A model generated the notes under the pieces. That model saw only the letters and a list, made by a program, of their open reading frames with translations. It was not told the origin of the DNA and ran no database searches. A program made the position numbers and the translations under genes. 5,732 nt of DNA from an uncultured Sphingomonadales bacterium (lineage in GTDB: Bacteria > Pseudomonadota > Alphaproteobacteria > Sphingomonadales > Sphingomonadaceae): contig CALDKP010000421.1 in the NCBI GenBank assembly GCA_937898535.1, positions 1-5,732 on the forward strand, given 5' to 3'. Below, piece by piece: positions 1 to 5,732 of this stretch (within the stretch, counting starts at the first letter, position 1; every line of letters starts with the position of its first letter).

Positions 1-1
1 C

Positions 2-664
2 ACCATCGAAAACCCGCTTGATCCGGCTGCGATGGCCGCGCTGCTGCAGCGGCGGATGCCCGTCTATGACAAGGACCGCGAAGGGCATTACAACCTGATA
101 TCCGCGCTGCACAAAAGCTTGCGTGGCTCTGATCCGCAAGCCGCGCTCTATTGGATGGCGCGGATGTTGGTCGCAGGCGAAGAGCCCTTATATGTCCTGC
201 GCCGCCTCGTCCGTTTCGCCAGCGAAGATATCGGCCTCGCCGACCCGCAAGCGCTCGTCCAATGTCTCGCGGCCAAGGACGCCTATGAATTTTTGGGAAG
301 CCCCGAAGGGGAAGTCGCCATTGTTCAGGCATGCCTGTACCTTGCGACCGCACCAAAATCGAACGCCGCGTATAAAGCGCAAAAATCCGCATGGAAGCTG
401 GCACGCGACACCGGATCGTTAATGCCGCCCGCGAACATACTAAACGCGCCAACCAAGCTGATGAAAGACATCGGCTATGGCGCGGGATATGCGTATGACC
501 ATGACAGCGCGGACGGATTTTCCGGCGCCAATTACTGGCCCGACCAAGTTCCGCCAACGCAGCTCTATCAACCCGTCGAACGTGGCTTTGAACGCAAAAT
601 CATAGAACGGCTGCAATATTGGGACCGTCTGCGCGCCCGCAAAGCCGATCCAGACGCGGCGTGA
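2..664 (+). CDS. rarA: RarA (MgsA) replication-associated recombination ATPase, C-terminal half, cut by the left edge
   Basis: RarA is a cytoplasmic AAA+ ATPase of the clamp-loader class that acts at stalled replication forks and single-strand gaps. The frame is open from base 2, so about 220 C-terminal residues are visible; family members are usually about 430-450 residues, so the Walker A/B ATPase domain lies off the left edge. The internal ATG at 32 is not the true start. The visible part is the characteristic tetramerisation/MgsA C-terminal region: YDKDREGHYNLISALHKSLR, then the RRLVRFASEDIGLADPQAL stretch, and near the end NYWPD followed by a GFERKIIERLQYWDRLR tail. These are hallmark RarA segments and the reading frame is intact up to the TGA at 662-664. 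The next gene starts 25 bases downstream on the same strand, so the two may share a transcript. The family assignment is very secure. Confidence 0.95.
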   Translation, partial: TIENPLDPAAMAALLQRRMPVYDKDREGHYNLISALHKSLRGSDPQAALYWMARMLVAGEEPLYVLRRLVRFASEDIGLADPQALVQCLAAKDAYEFLGSPEGEVAIVQACLYLATAPKSNAAYKAQKSAWKLARDTGSLMPPANILNAPTKLMKDIGYGAGYAYDHDSADGFSGANYWPDQVPPTQLYQPVERGFERKIIERLQYWDRLRARKADPDAA

Positions 665-689
665 CGTCCGCCCACTGCCCAAACGCCTG

Positions 690-1538
690 ATGCGGCCCTT
701 TACCCGTTTTGCCTGTGCCGATTGGTCGGGGGCGAAGGGCAGCCGCCATCCCGGTATCGCCCTAGCCGTCTGCGAAGCCGGCAATGAAGCCCCGCGCCTT
801 GTTCCTGCCCCTTCCGGCATTTGGTCGCGTCAGGCGGTTGCCGATTGGCTGCTGGCGCAAGATGATGATTTGCTGATCGGCTTCGACTTCAGCTTCGCGC
901 CCCCCATGATTGCGCGCGGCGCCTATTTACCCGGCGATGCATTGCCGACAACTGCGAAGCCTTTTTGGGCCTATGTTGACGACATCTGCGATGATGTCGA
1001 TTTGGGCGCAGCCTCATTCCTTGAAAAACACCATCGTCGCCATTTTTACTTCGGCGCTGCCGATGGCGTAAAATCCACATTCTTACATTGGCGGCAATGC
1101 GAGTTGTGGAACAAGCACAGCAGCGGAAAAATCTCGACCGTCTTTGACGCTATCGGCGCGTCACAAGTCGCAAAGGCCAGCTTTGCCGGCATGCGCTTTC
1201 TAAACCATGTCCGCGACCATGTAGCCATCTGGCCATTTGACCCTTTGCCCGAACGCGGGCCTGTGGTGGTGGAAATCTACACAACAATCGCTGCACGCGC
1301 CGCTGGCGTCGCCAAAGGCCGCAGCAAGATTCGCGACGCACGCGGGCTGGACGATGCTCTAACTAATTTGAGCTCCCTGCCCCACGAGCCGCTCGAACGC
1401 TACACAGACCATGCGACAGATGCATTGCTAACCGCCGCATGGCTGCGTGCAACAGCGTCAAATCCACAATTTTGGACGCCAACAGCATTAAATTGCGAAA
1501 TAGCAGCAACTGAGGGCTGGACCTTTGGCATCATTTGA
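690..1538 (+). CDS. Putative RNase H-fold (DUF429-like) protein of unknown function
   Basis: This encodes 282 residues with no signal peptide or membrane segment, so the product is probably cytoplasmic. I see the scattered acidic motifs of an RNase H-like fold as found in DUF429-type predicted nucleases: CADWSGA near the N-terminus (Asp11), a hydrophobic strand ending in IGFDFSFAPP (Asp66), VVVEIYTTIAARAAG (Glu195), and a C-terminal helix DHATDALLTAAWLR (Asp240, Asp244). DUF429 proteins often have Tyr-Pro after the Glu strand; here it is Tyr-Thr. The fold assignment is from memory of the family pattern, not a search, and no activity is established. The ATG at 690 is the only sensible start because the first acidic motif begins ten codons later. 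I see no Shine-Dalgarno sequence before it, so translation may be coupled to rarA, which ends 25 bases upstream. A tRNA gene follows after 20 bases. Confidence 0.75.
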   Translation: MRPFTRFACADWSGAKGSRHPGIALAVCEAGNEAPRLVPAPSGIWSRQAVADWLLAQDDDLLIGFDFSFAPPMIARGAYLPGDALPTTAKPFWAYVDDICDDVDLGAASFLEKHHRRHFYFGAADGVKSTFLHWRQCELWNKHSSGKISTVFDAIGASQVAKASFAGMRFLNHVRDHVAIWPFDPLPERGPVVVEIYTTIAARAAGVAKGRSKIRDARGLDDALTNLSSLPHEPLERYTDHATDALLTAAWLRATASNPQFWTPTALNCEIAATEGWTFGII

Positions 1539-1558
1539 GGCAATGGGCGCCACAGAGT

Positions 1559-1634
<76 letters not shown>

Positions 1635-1711
1635 TTTTCGAAATTCCTTCATCAACAGCATATAGCGCGCCTAATAACGGGCTGCCCGCCGCTAATCACG
1701 AAGACGTTTAC

Positions 1712-1984
1712 TTACTCACTACCGCCTAAGCTGTGCCGAATGTTCGTCAGCAGCGAAGCCGCCTGTAAAAGCGGCTCTGGTTGGGGAGATAATTCTCCCG
1801 CAATCTCATATGTGGCATCAATGGCGATATTGACGATATTCTGGGCCTCTGCCAAATTAATCGTTTCATTGTCGACAAGGCTATGAATGAGGCTTTCCAA
1901 CAAAAACAGCGCGGCGTGGCCGTGCGAGTCGGCGTTTTCCAACATGTGTTTCCCTACGTCGCTGTCATTGTTAGATTTAGCCAT
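1712..1984 (-). CDS. Small conserved-looking hypothetical protein, 90 residues
   Basis: I do not recognise this protein. From the ATG at 1984 it is 90 residues. It has a polar N-terminus (MAKSNNDSDVGKH), then a largely helical body with a histidine-containing stretch (HGHAALFLLESLIHSLVDN), an acidic helix AEAQNIVNIAIDATYEIAGE, and a final helix LLQAASLLTNIRHSL. There is no signal peptide, clear membrane span, metal-binding cysteine or helix-turn-helix. The frame stays open upstream to a TTG at 2092, but the ATG at 1984 is preferred because GGAG (1994-1997) lies nine bases ahead of it and the upstream extension runs toward the control region of the divergent gene. It is transcribed away from the Crp/Fnr regulator, which makes it a candidate target of that regulator. 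This is inference from position only. Small all-helical proteins of this style are common as uncharacterised sphingomonad genes. Confidence 0.7.
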   Translation of the reverse strand: MAKSNNDSDVGKHMLENADSHGHAALFLLESLIHSLVDNETINLAEAQNIVNIAIDATYEIAGELSPQPEPLLQAASLLTNIRHSLGGSE

Positions 1985-1993
1985 TTGAATCTG

Positions 1994-1997
1994 CTCC
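1994..1997 (-). promoter_or_regulatory. Ribosome binding site (GGAG) choosing the start of the 90-residue gene
   Basis: Read on the minus strand, GGAG sits nine bases before the ATG at 1984. No comparable site precedes the alternative upstream starts: the ATG at 2065 has AAGG directly abutting it with no spacing, and the TTG at 2092 has none. This decides in favour of the 90-codon version. Confidence 0.6.
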
Positions 1998-2108
1998 GAT
2001 AGAGGCGAGAGCGCCACGCATCTCTCAGCCGTCAGAGCCCTTGCACTATCCGACGATGGAACCATCCTTAGACATTCTGAAGGTGTCGGCAATTACATAA
2101 ATTAACAT

Positions 2109-2122
2109 TTGATAATAATCTT
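2109..2122. promoter_or_regulatory. Imperfect FNR/FixK-like palindrome upstream of the Crp/Fnr-family gene
   Basis: The sequence reads TTGAT-AATA-ATCTT. The FNR/FixK consensus is TTGAT-N4-ATCAA, so one half-site is perfect and the other matches three of five bases. Its centre is about 30 bases before the regulator's ATG and about 131 bases before the start of the divergent small gene. Bound protein here would overlap a promoter for the regulator, favouring autorepression. For the minus-strand gene an activator position is possible, but would imply a 5' leader of about 90 bases. The site is short and in AT-rich DNA, so chance is a real possibility. Confidence 0.3.
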
Positions 2123-2137
2123 CAGCAATATCATATT
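2109..2137 (+). promoter_or_regulatory. Possible sigma-70-type promoter of the Crp/Fnr-family gene
   Basis: TTGATA at 2109-2114 matches five of six bases of a -35 box. Seventeen bases later CATATT (2132-2137) matches four of six bases of a -10 box. An overlapping alternative, TATCAT at 2129-2134, matches better but leaves only a 14-base spacer. The -10 region is also a short inverted repeat, AATAT-C-ATATT (2127-2137). Predicted initiation near 2143-2145 would place the transcript start directly at the ATG at 2146. This is read by eye and is only suggestive. Confidence 0.35.
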
Positions 2138-2145
2138 TAGCTGTC

Positions 2146-2886
2146 ATGTGGGACAGCGATCCCGTGGAAAATCAATTTATAACGAAGCTCGGACGGCTGG
2201 CGTCGCTTAGTGACGCCGCAGTTTCGGCATTGGAGCATGCAACGGCCAACGCTGCGGCTGTAGGTGCGCGCCGCTACCTTATTCGCGAAGGCGACCAGCC
2301 TGGCCCATTGTTGGTCATTTTAGACGGATGGGCGTGCCGATATAAAATTCTGCCCAATGGTGCGCGGCAGATGCTGGCATTTCTGATGCCAGGGGACTCG
2401 TGCGATCTGCATGTCGATTTACTGACGGAGATGGATCACGGCATTCAGACAATAACACCGTGCACTGTCGCAAAAATCGACAGACCGACGATTGAAACGG
2501 TGTTTGAACAACACCCGTCGGTGATGAAGGCGATGTATTTGGCGCAGTTGATTGACGAGGGAACGCTGCGCGCGTGGATCACAAGCATTGGGCGACGTTC
2601 AAGCATTGAACGCGTCGCCCATCTGATGTGCGAGCTATATCTTAGGGCGCGCAACATTGGTCTTGGCGGCGACATGCATCTCGTGCTCCCGCTGTCGCAA
2701 ATCGTTCTCGCTGACGCATTGGGGATGACGCCTGTGCACATCAACCGTGTGCTAAAACAATTGCGCCTTGCCGGTGCCATGACAATCGTTCGGGGAAGCC
2801 TCATCATCGTCAGCCCACAGATACTCGTCCAGATTGCAGGATTTGACGAAAATTACCTGCACCGGCGTCTGCAAAACGCCGCCTAG
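2146..2886 (+). CDS. Crp/Fnr-family transcriptional regulator
   Basis: This is a 246-residue cytoplasmic DNA-binding regulator of normal family length. An N-terminal cyclic-nucleotide-binding-like beta-barrel occupies roughly residues 20-110; IREGDQPGPLLVILDGW and ARQMLAFLMPGD are its recognisable strands and turns. A dimerisation helix follows at about 117-160. A C-terminal winged helix-turn-helix spans about 181-207 (LPLSQIVLADALGMTPVHIN then RVLKQLR). The phosphate-binding Gly-Glu/Arg-Ser pattern of cAMP-binding CRP is absent, and there is no N-terminal cysteine cluster like the Fe-S centre of FNR; the four cysteines are scattered at 64, 86, 106 and 162. The effector is therefore unknown. 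In the recognition helix the CRP/FNR Glu position is Val, although the Arg before the following helix turn is kept. The ATG at 2146 lacks a Shine-Dalgarno sequence and may be leaderless. A GTG at 2164, with GGGA ten bases ahead, is the main alternative start. Confidence 0.88.
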   Translation: MWDSDPVENQFITKLGRLASLSDAAVSALEHATANAAAVGARRYLIREGDQPGPLLVILDGWACRYKILPNGARQMLAFLMPGDSCDLHVDLLTEMDHGIQTITPCTVAKIDRPTIETVFEQHPSVMKAMYLAQLIDEGTLRAWITSIGRRSSIERVAHLMCELYLRARNIGLGGDMHLVLPLSQIVLADALGMTPVHINRVLKQLRLAGAMTIVRGSLIIVSPQILVQIAGFDENYLHRRLQNAA

Positions 2887-2902
2887 TTCGGATGTTTTTT
2901 GC
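2863..2902. terminator. Terminator-like hairpin region at the end of the regulator gene
   Basis: Two mutually exclusive structures are visible. In the first, CGGCGT (2863-2868) pairs with ACGCCG (2876-2881) around a seven-base loop, with a run of six T at 2895-2900 about 13 bases later. In the second, GCAAAA (2871-2876) pairs with TTTTGC (2897-2902), with an inner CCG/CGG pairing (2879-2881 with 2889-2891) that places the TAG stop in the loop. The second has A-rich and T-rich arms and could work in both directions between the convergent genes. Neither is a textbook intrinsic terminator, because the T run is distant in one and part of the stem in the other. Confidence 0.3.
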
Positions 2903-2945
2903 CAATTTATAGTGTGAGCCAATTTTGGATCACCTAATCGTAGCA

Positions 2946-2959
2946 CTGGTTTGAACCAG
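2946..2959 (-). other. Small inverted repeat just after the gspO stop
   Basis: CTGGTT (2946-2951) and AACCAG (2954-2959) form a perfect inverted repeat two bases past the gspO stop codon in the direction of transcription. As a hairpin it is more realistic as five pairs with a four-base loop. No T run follows, so it could protect the mRNA 3' end or be a chance palindrome rather than a terminator. Confidence 0.3.
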
Positions 2960-2961
2960 AT

Positions 2962-3717
2962 CTATATCCAGAAACACAACGCAAACGCGGCAGCGCACAG
3001 GAAGCTGCCAAAGGGCAGATGTGTCGCACCTATTCTGTCTGTTTTCGTGCTTAACAGCACCCACGCAAAGCCGATCACACAGGACAGCAACAACATATAA
3101 GGCAGCGCCTGCCATCCCATCCAGATACCCAAGGCGCCAAAGAGTTTCGGATCGCCGCCGCCCATGCCCTCTTTCTTGCGCAGGGATTTAAATGCCTGAC
3201 GTGCGCCTTCTAGCGCCAGATATCCGAACAGCCCACCCGCGACGCGATCAACCCAGCTGAGTTCTGGCATCAGCGGCGGCCCCATCAGCGCGCCGGCAAG
3301 CGCGAGCAACAGCACCAAGCGGTTTGGCAACCAAAGGCGCTGATAATCCAGCACGCCGAGCGGAAGAAGAAGCCACCCGAAGACCGCAGCAGCGAACGCC
3401 TGATATCCATCAAGCCCCAAGGCAGAAATGGCGCCGATCACTGCAGCTGCAATTTCGATATATAACGCGCTTCCGCCAATCGGTTGCGCGCAATAGCGGC
3501 ATTTTCCGCGAAGCCACGCGTATGAAAAAATCGGGACAAGGTCAGCAGCGGCGAGCTGCGTGTCGCAATGATCACATCGCGAACGGCCATTTGTGATGCT
3601 CTCGCCATTGGGCCAGCGGCTGCACAGTGCAGCAACGAAGCTGCCCCATATTGCGCCCAAGATGATGGCCGATACAAGTTGGTACCAGAACGGCAACGCG
3701 TTTGCGAATGCACCCAT
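2962..3717 (-). CDS. gspO: Prepilin peptidase / N-methyltransferase of the type II secretion system (GspO, family A24)
   Basis: GspO is an integral inner-membrane aspartyl protease that removes the leader peptide of type II pseudopilins and methylates the new N-terminus. The 251 residues are a normal family length. The N-terminal membrane segment leads into GSFVAALCSRWPNGESI, then the cytoplasmic zinc-type loop with two CxxC pairs (Cys48/51 and Cys73/76), typical of bifunctional enzymes. The two catalytic aspartates are in GVLDYQRLWLPNRL (Asp124) and GMGGGDPKLFGALG (Asp189). A LPFGSFL motif near the C-terminus is also characteristic. The reading frame stays open 103 codons further upstream, through gspN in another frame, but that extension reads like out-of-frame sequence. 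The ATG at 3717, 17 bases after the gspN stop, gives a family-like N-terminus. No clear Shine-Dalgarno sequence precedes it, so translation is probably coupled to gspN. It is the last gene of the operon. Confidence 0.93.
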   Translation of the reverse strand: MGAFANALPFWYQLVSAIILGAIWGSFVAALCSRWPNGESITNGRSRCDHCDTQLAAADLVPIFSYAWLRGKCRYCAQPIGGSALYIEIAAAVIGAISALGLDGYQAFAAAVFGWLLLPLGVLDYQRLWLPNRLVLLLALAGALMGPPLMPELSWVDRVAGGLFGYLALEGARQAFKSLRKKEGMGGGDPKLFGALGIWMGWQALPYMLLLSCVIGFAWVLLSTKTDRIGATHLPFGSFLCAAAFALCFWI

Positions 3718-3734
3718 CGACGCAAGAAAGCTGT

Positions 3735-4430
3735 TCAGAACCGGCCCTTTTGCACAAGGCGATAGCCGCCAGCGACCGGACGGAATCCGGCAAGCGTAAG
3801 CATCGTGCCCTGCTCTACCGCCTCGGTTTCTAGCGTTACGGTCACCGTATAGCTGCCGTCCGCGGAAAGCCGAATTTCGGCGCGTTCCATGGCCGATTGA
3901 CTCACCAAGGGCAGCAAAAGCCCAGCACCATCGCAGCGCGGTTGCCCAAGCATGCCATTTTGCAGGTTCAGCCCGGGCAAACTGTCCGACATGATCAGTC
4001 GCACTTGCCCTCCGGCCTGCATGCACCGGCCAGCCGCAAATTTCGCGGAGAAACCTTCAAACTGGATATTTTCAGCAGGAAAAGGGGTAAAAAGCGCAGC
4101 AACCGGAAGTGTTGCATTCAGATTATTGACGGACATGCTGCCAAAACCGCGCGACACTGTCCCTGTAAATCCGGGCCGATAGGGTGCATTACCCCGCGAC
4201 AATAGGATGTCCGCACGGCCCAAGAACAAAGGCCCGAACAATAACCGCGCATTCACATCGCCAATGGGCAATTTGCCAAGGCGCACGTCACGGATCGACC
4301 CGTCCCAGATGATGCCATCCACTTTGCGCGCCGAAACGCCCTCACCACCAACGATTGCCCGCAGTGGCATGAACAGGATCGCCGACAGCATCAGCAGCAC
4401 TGCACTGGCGACGACAAGACGGCGGCTCAT
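3735..4430 (-). CDS. gspN: Type II secretion system protein N (GspN)
   Basis: GspN is an accessory inner-membrane protein present in only some type II secretion systems, with no settled function. The 231-residue product has a short basic N-terminus (MSRR), one membrane anchor at about residues 5-23, and the rest predicted in the periplasm. The family signature is visible at about 39-78: GIIWDGSIRDVRLGKLPIGD then ARLLFGPLFLGRADILLS, matching the G-W-G then G-x-L patterns of GspN. Two cysteines in the periplasmic part (Cys136 in GRCMQAGG and Cys166 in QPRCDGAG) could form a disulfide; this is inference. The ATG overlaps the gspM TGA by four bases (ATGA). AGGA at 4437-4440 is correctly spaced, so the start is well supported. 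Position between gspM and gspO supports the call. Confidence 0.88.
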   Translation of the reverse strand: MSRRLVVASAVLLMLSAILFMPLRAIVGGEGVSARKVDGIIWDGSIRDVRLGKLPIGDVNARLLFGPLFLGRADILLSRGNAPYRPGFTGTVSRGFGSMSVNNLNATLPVAALFTPFPAENIQFEGFSAKFAAGRCMQAGGQVRLIMSDSLPGLNLQNGMLGQPRCDGAGLLLPLVSQSAMERAEIRLSADGSYTVTVTLETEAVEQGTMLTLAGFRPVAGGYRLVQKGRF

Positions 4431-4906
4431 GGTGCATCCTGCTGCAACTGGGCATCGACGGTGACGCTGCCATTCGTGCCTGTGCGCAATGTGAGGCCGC
4501 TCACCGATATGTTCTGCGCCTCAAGCTCCGTCAGCCACGCAAGCAAAGCAGGCGCGCGGGCTTGTTCGATACGAAAGCTAATCTGGCCCGGCGGGGCATT
4601 GCCGGACTTGATGATATCAAAGCCCTTTTCGCCCGCACTTTGCGTAATCAGCAGATCGATATTGGCGGGAGCCGTTGCAGGGGCAACGCGCGGCTTTGCC
4701 AGTGCTGCATCGACCGTTGCGACAATGCGCCCACGACGCTGCACCGCGGCGTCCTGGTCAAGCGTTGCCTGCTCGACGGCGGATAAAACCGGCATGATCA
4801 GCCCAAAGACCAGCACCACAAAAGCGGTTAGCCCGCCGGCTGAACCGACAAGCCATTGCTCACGCTGCGTCAGCGCAGCAAACCACACACGTGCTGCAGC
4901 TATCAT
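4427..4906 (-). CDS. gspM: Type II secretion system protein M (GspM)
   Basis: GspM is a bitopic inner-membrane component of the assembly platform and partners GspL, linking the cytoplasmic ATPase GspE to the periplasmic pseudopilus. The 159-residue product has the expected layout: a short cytoplasmic N-terminus with ALTQREQWLV, one membrane span at about residues 19-41, a coiled-coil-prone stretch at about 42-70, and a small periplasmic ferredoxin-like domain from about 83, including the typical LLAWLTELEAQNISVSGLTL pattern. The length is normal for the family. The start at 4906 overlaps the gspL stop (ATGA), and GAGG at 4912-4915 lies five bases before the ATG. Sequence conservation in this family is low, so much of the confidence comes from topology and from sitting between gspL and gspN. 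Confidence 0.9.
   Translation of the reverse strand: MIAAARVWFAALTQREQWLVGSAGGLTAFVVLVFGLIMPVLSAVEQATLDQDAAVQRRGRIVATVDAALAKPRVAPATAPANIDLLITQSAGEKGFDIIKSGNAPPGQISFRIEQARAPALLAWLTELEAQNISVSGLTLRTGTNGSVTVDAQLQQDAP
4437..4440 (-). promoter_or_regulatory. Ribosome binding site of gspN (AGGA)
   Basis: On the minus strand AGGA lies six bases before the gspN ATG, inside the last codons of gspM. It supports the ATGA-overlap start at 4430 and independent re-initiation in addition to coupling. Confidence 0.6.
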
Positions 4907-5732
4907 GGCATCCTCATCGTAAGATCGACCAGCGTCGCGCCCGTCGCGTCTGTGCGCGGTGTGGCGGTGATGGGAAAACCATCCTGCTGTATGGCGATTA
5001 GTGTCTGGTTGATATTGTCAGAGCTTGGCGCCGCCAAAACCACCGACAGGACGCCATCTTGGCCAAAGCGCATGTCACGCACCGAAACATTGGGCGACGC
5101 TTTCACACTGCGCCACAAAGCGGCCGATAATGGCGAGAATCGCCCTTGCATTATGCCTTTTTTGCGCATGGCAGCAGCCAGTTGCGCCTCTGCCTGATCA
5201 ATATCGGTGATTGCTGGATCAACCTTTTGCGCGGCGGCCAGCGCGATGCTGTTTTCGTTGCTGGTTGCGCTCCAATATTTTCCAAGTGTCACCAACATGG
5301 TCAGCGCGCTTATCACCACAAGCGCGATGCACAGACGCTTAATCCATGTCAGCTGTTCTGCCGTTACCCAGATGGACCGCACTTTCTTGGCAAACATACC
5401 CGCGCGCAAATTTAACAACGGCTGCGCGCTCGCTTTCAAAAGCATTGTCCGGACTGTATCCGCGTCCAAAATCTCGAGCGGTGTCTCGCCTGCAAAAATG
5501 CTGCGGAAAACAGGCTCATCGGGCATCGCAAATTGCGCGCTGCGAAGGACGTTCACACCTTCAAACGCGGCCGTGACGACCACGTCCGCAGGCGGGTCAA
5601 TGGCGAGGCCAAATGGCACAACAATGTCCGGATTCACGCCGTGCGCGGCTAGGCGATCCAGCCCATATTGCATGACTTCGGGCGCGATTGTGGCCGTGAC
5701 ATAATCATCGCCATCATGCTGCGCCGCGCTAG
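4903..5732 (-). CDS. gspL: Type II secretion system protein L (GspL), C-terminal part, cut by the right edge
   Basis: GspL recruits the secretion ATPase GspE to the inner membrane through its cytoplasmic actin-like domain and pairs with GspM. The frame is open to the right edge (last whole codon 5728-5730), so the ATG at 5673 is internal and 275 C-terminal residues are visible; the N-terminal part of the cytoplasmic domain is missing. Within the visible part, residues about 1-100 are the end of the cytoplasmic domain. The conserved LNLRAGMFA motif, the family's N-L-x-x-G-x-[YF]-A before the membrane, is at about 107-114. A single membrane span lies at about 132-150, and a periplasmic ferredoxin-like domain begins at about 200 (LSAALWRSVKASPNVSVRDM, then LIAIQQDGFPI). 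The stop overlaps the gspM start by ATGA. Gene order L-M-N-O confirms the identity. Confidence 0.92.
   Translation of the reverse strand, partial: SAAQHDGDDYVTATIAPEVMQYGLDRLAAHGVNPDIVVPFGLAIDPPADVVVTAAFEGVNVLRSAQFAMPDEPVFRSIFAGETPLEILDADTVRTMLLKASAQPLLNLRAGMFAKKVRSIWVTAEQLTWIKRLCIALVVISALTMLVTLGKYWSATSNENSIALAAAQKVDPAITDIDQAEAQLAAAMRKKGIMQGRFSPLSAALWRSVKASPNVSVRDMRFGQDGVLSVVLAAPSSDNINQTLIAIQQDGFPITATPRTDATGATLVDLTMRMP
4912..4915 (-). promoter_or_regulatory. Ribosome binding site of gspM (GAGG)
   Basis: On the minus strand GAGG lies five bases before the gspM ATG at 4906, within the final codons of gspL. It supports the start chosen for gspM. Confidence 0.6.

Noticed and set aside
440..820. 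126-codon minus-strand frame across the rarA and RNase H-like gene junction
   Set aside because: It lies antisense to two well-supported genes and its Arg/Ala-rich product has no recognisable features.
1678..1688. CGGGCTGCCCG palindrome as a tRNA terminator
   Set aside because: It makes only a four-pair stem with a three-base loop and has no following T run.
1985..2092. Upstream extension of the 90-residue gene to a TTG
   Set aside because: No ribosome site at the TTG or at the intermediate ATG at 2065, and the extension reaches into the AT-rich control region; the ATG at 1984 has a good GGAG.
2100..2116. CtrA-like site (TTAA-N7-TTAA)
   Set aside because: Only TTAA-N6-ATAA is present; the spacing and second half-site do not match.
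2445..2807. 120-codon minus-strand frame opposite the Crp/Fnr gene
   Set aside because: It is antisense to a well-supported regulator gene, with an Arg/Ser/Cys-rich product and no motifs.
5207..5704. 165-codon plus-strand frame opposite gspL
   Set aside because: Ser/Ala/Thr-rich composition with no domain signal, antisense to a clear gene; it is a product of high-GC codon structure. The same applies to the 153-codon frame at 4461-4922 opposite gspM.

Overview
The window looks like ordinary chromosome of an alphaproteobacterium, most likely a sphingomonad (Sphingopyxis or Sphingorhabdus-like). That placement is an inference from protein style, moderately high GC and gene content; no sequence search was run. 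Gene density is high. Nothing in the window is a transposon, phage gene, CRISPR array or toxin-antitoxin pair.

Left part, plus strand (1-1634): the C-terminal half of rarA, a replication-fork AAA+ ATPase, runs in from the left edge. It is followed after 25 bases by a 282-residue protein that I read as a divergent RNase H-fold (DUF429-like) protein of unknown function. A complete tRNA-Thr(TGT) with encoded CCA follows 20 bases later.

Middle (1635-2961): a 90-codon orphan gene on the minus strand and a Crp/Fnr-family regulator on the plus strand are divergently arranged. They are separated by an AT-rich stretch of about 160 bases carrying an imperfect FNR/FixK-like palindrome and a possible promoter. 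The regulator ends tail-to-tail against the secretion genes, with 75 bases between them holding weak terminator-like hairpins.

Right part, minus strand (2962-5732): the end of a type II secretion operon, in transcription order gspL (cut by the right edge), gspM, gspN and gspO. L/M and M/N overlap by ATGA, and O starts 17 bases after the stop of N. GspL and GspM form part of the inner-membrane platform, GspN is an accessory inner-membrane protein, and GspO cleaves and methylates the pseudopilins. The upstream gsp genes presumably lie beyond the right edge.

I found no strong candidate for a new biological system. The points most worth a second look are the rarA-linked RNase H-like protein, the regulator's unusual recognition helix with its apparently leaderless, self-sited control region, and the small gene divergent from it.
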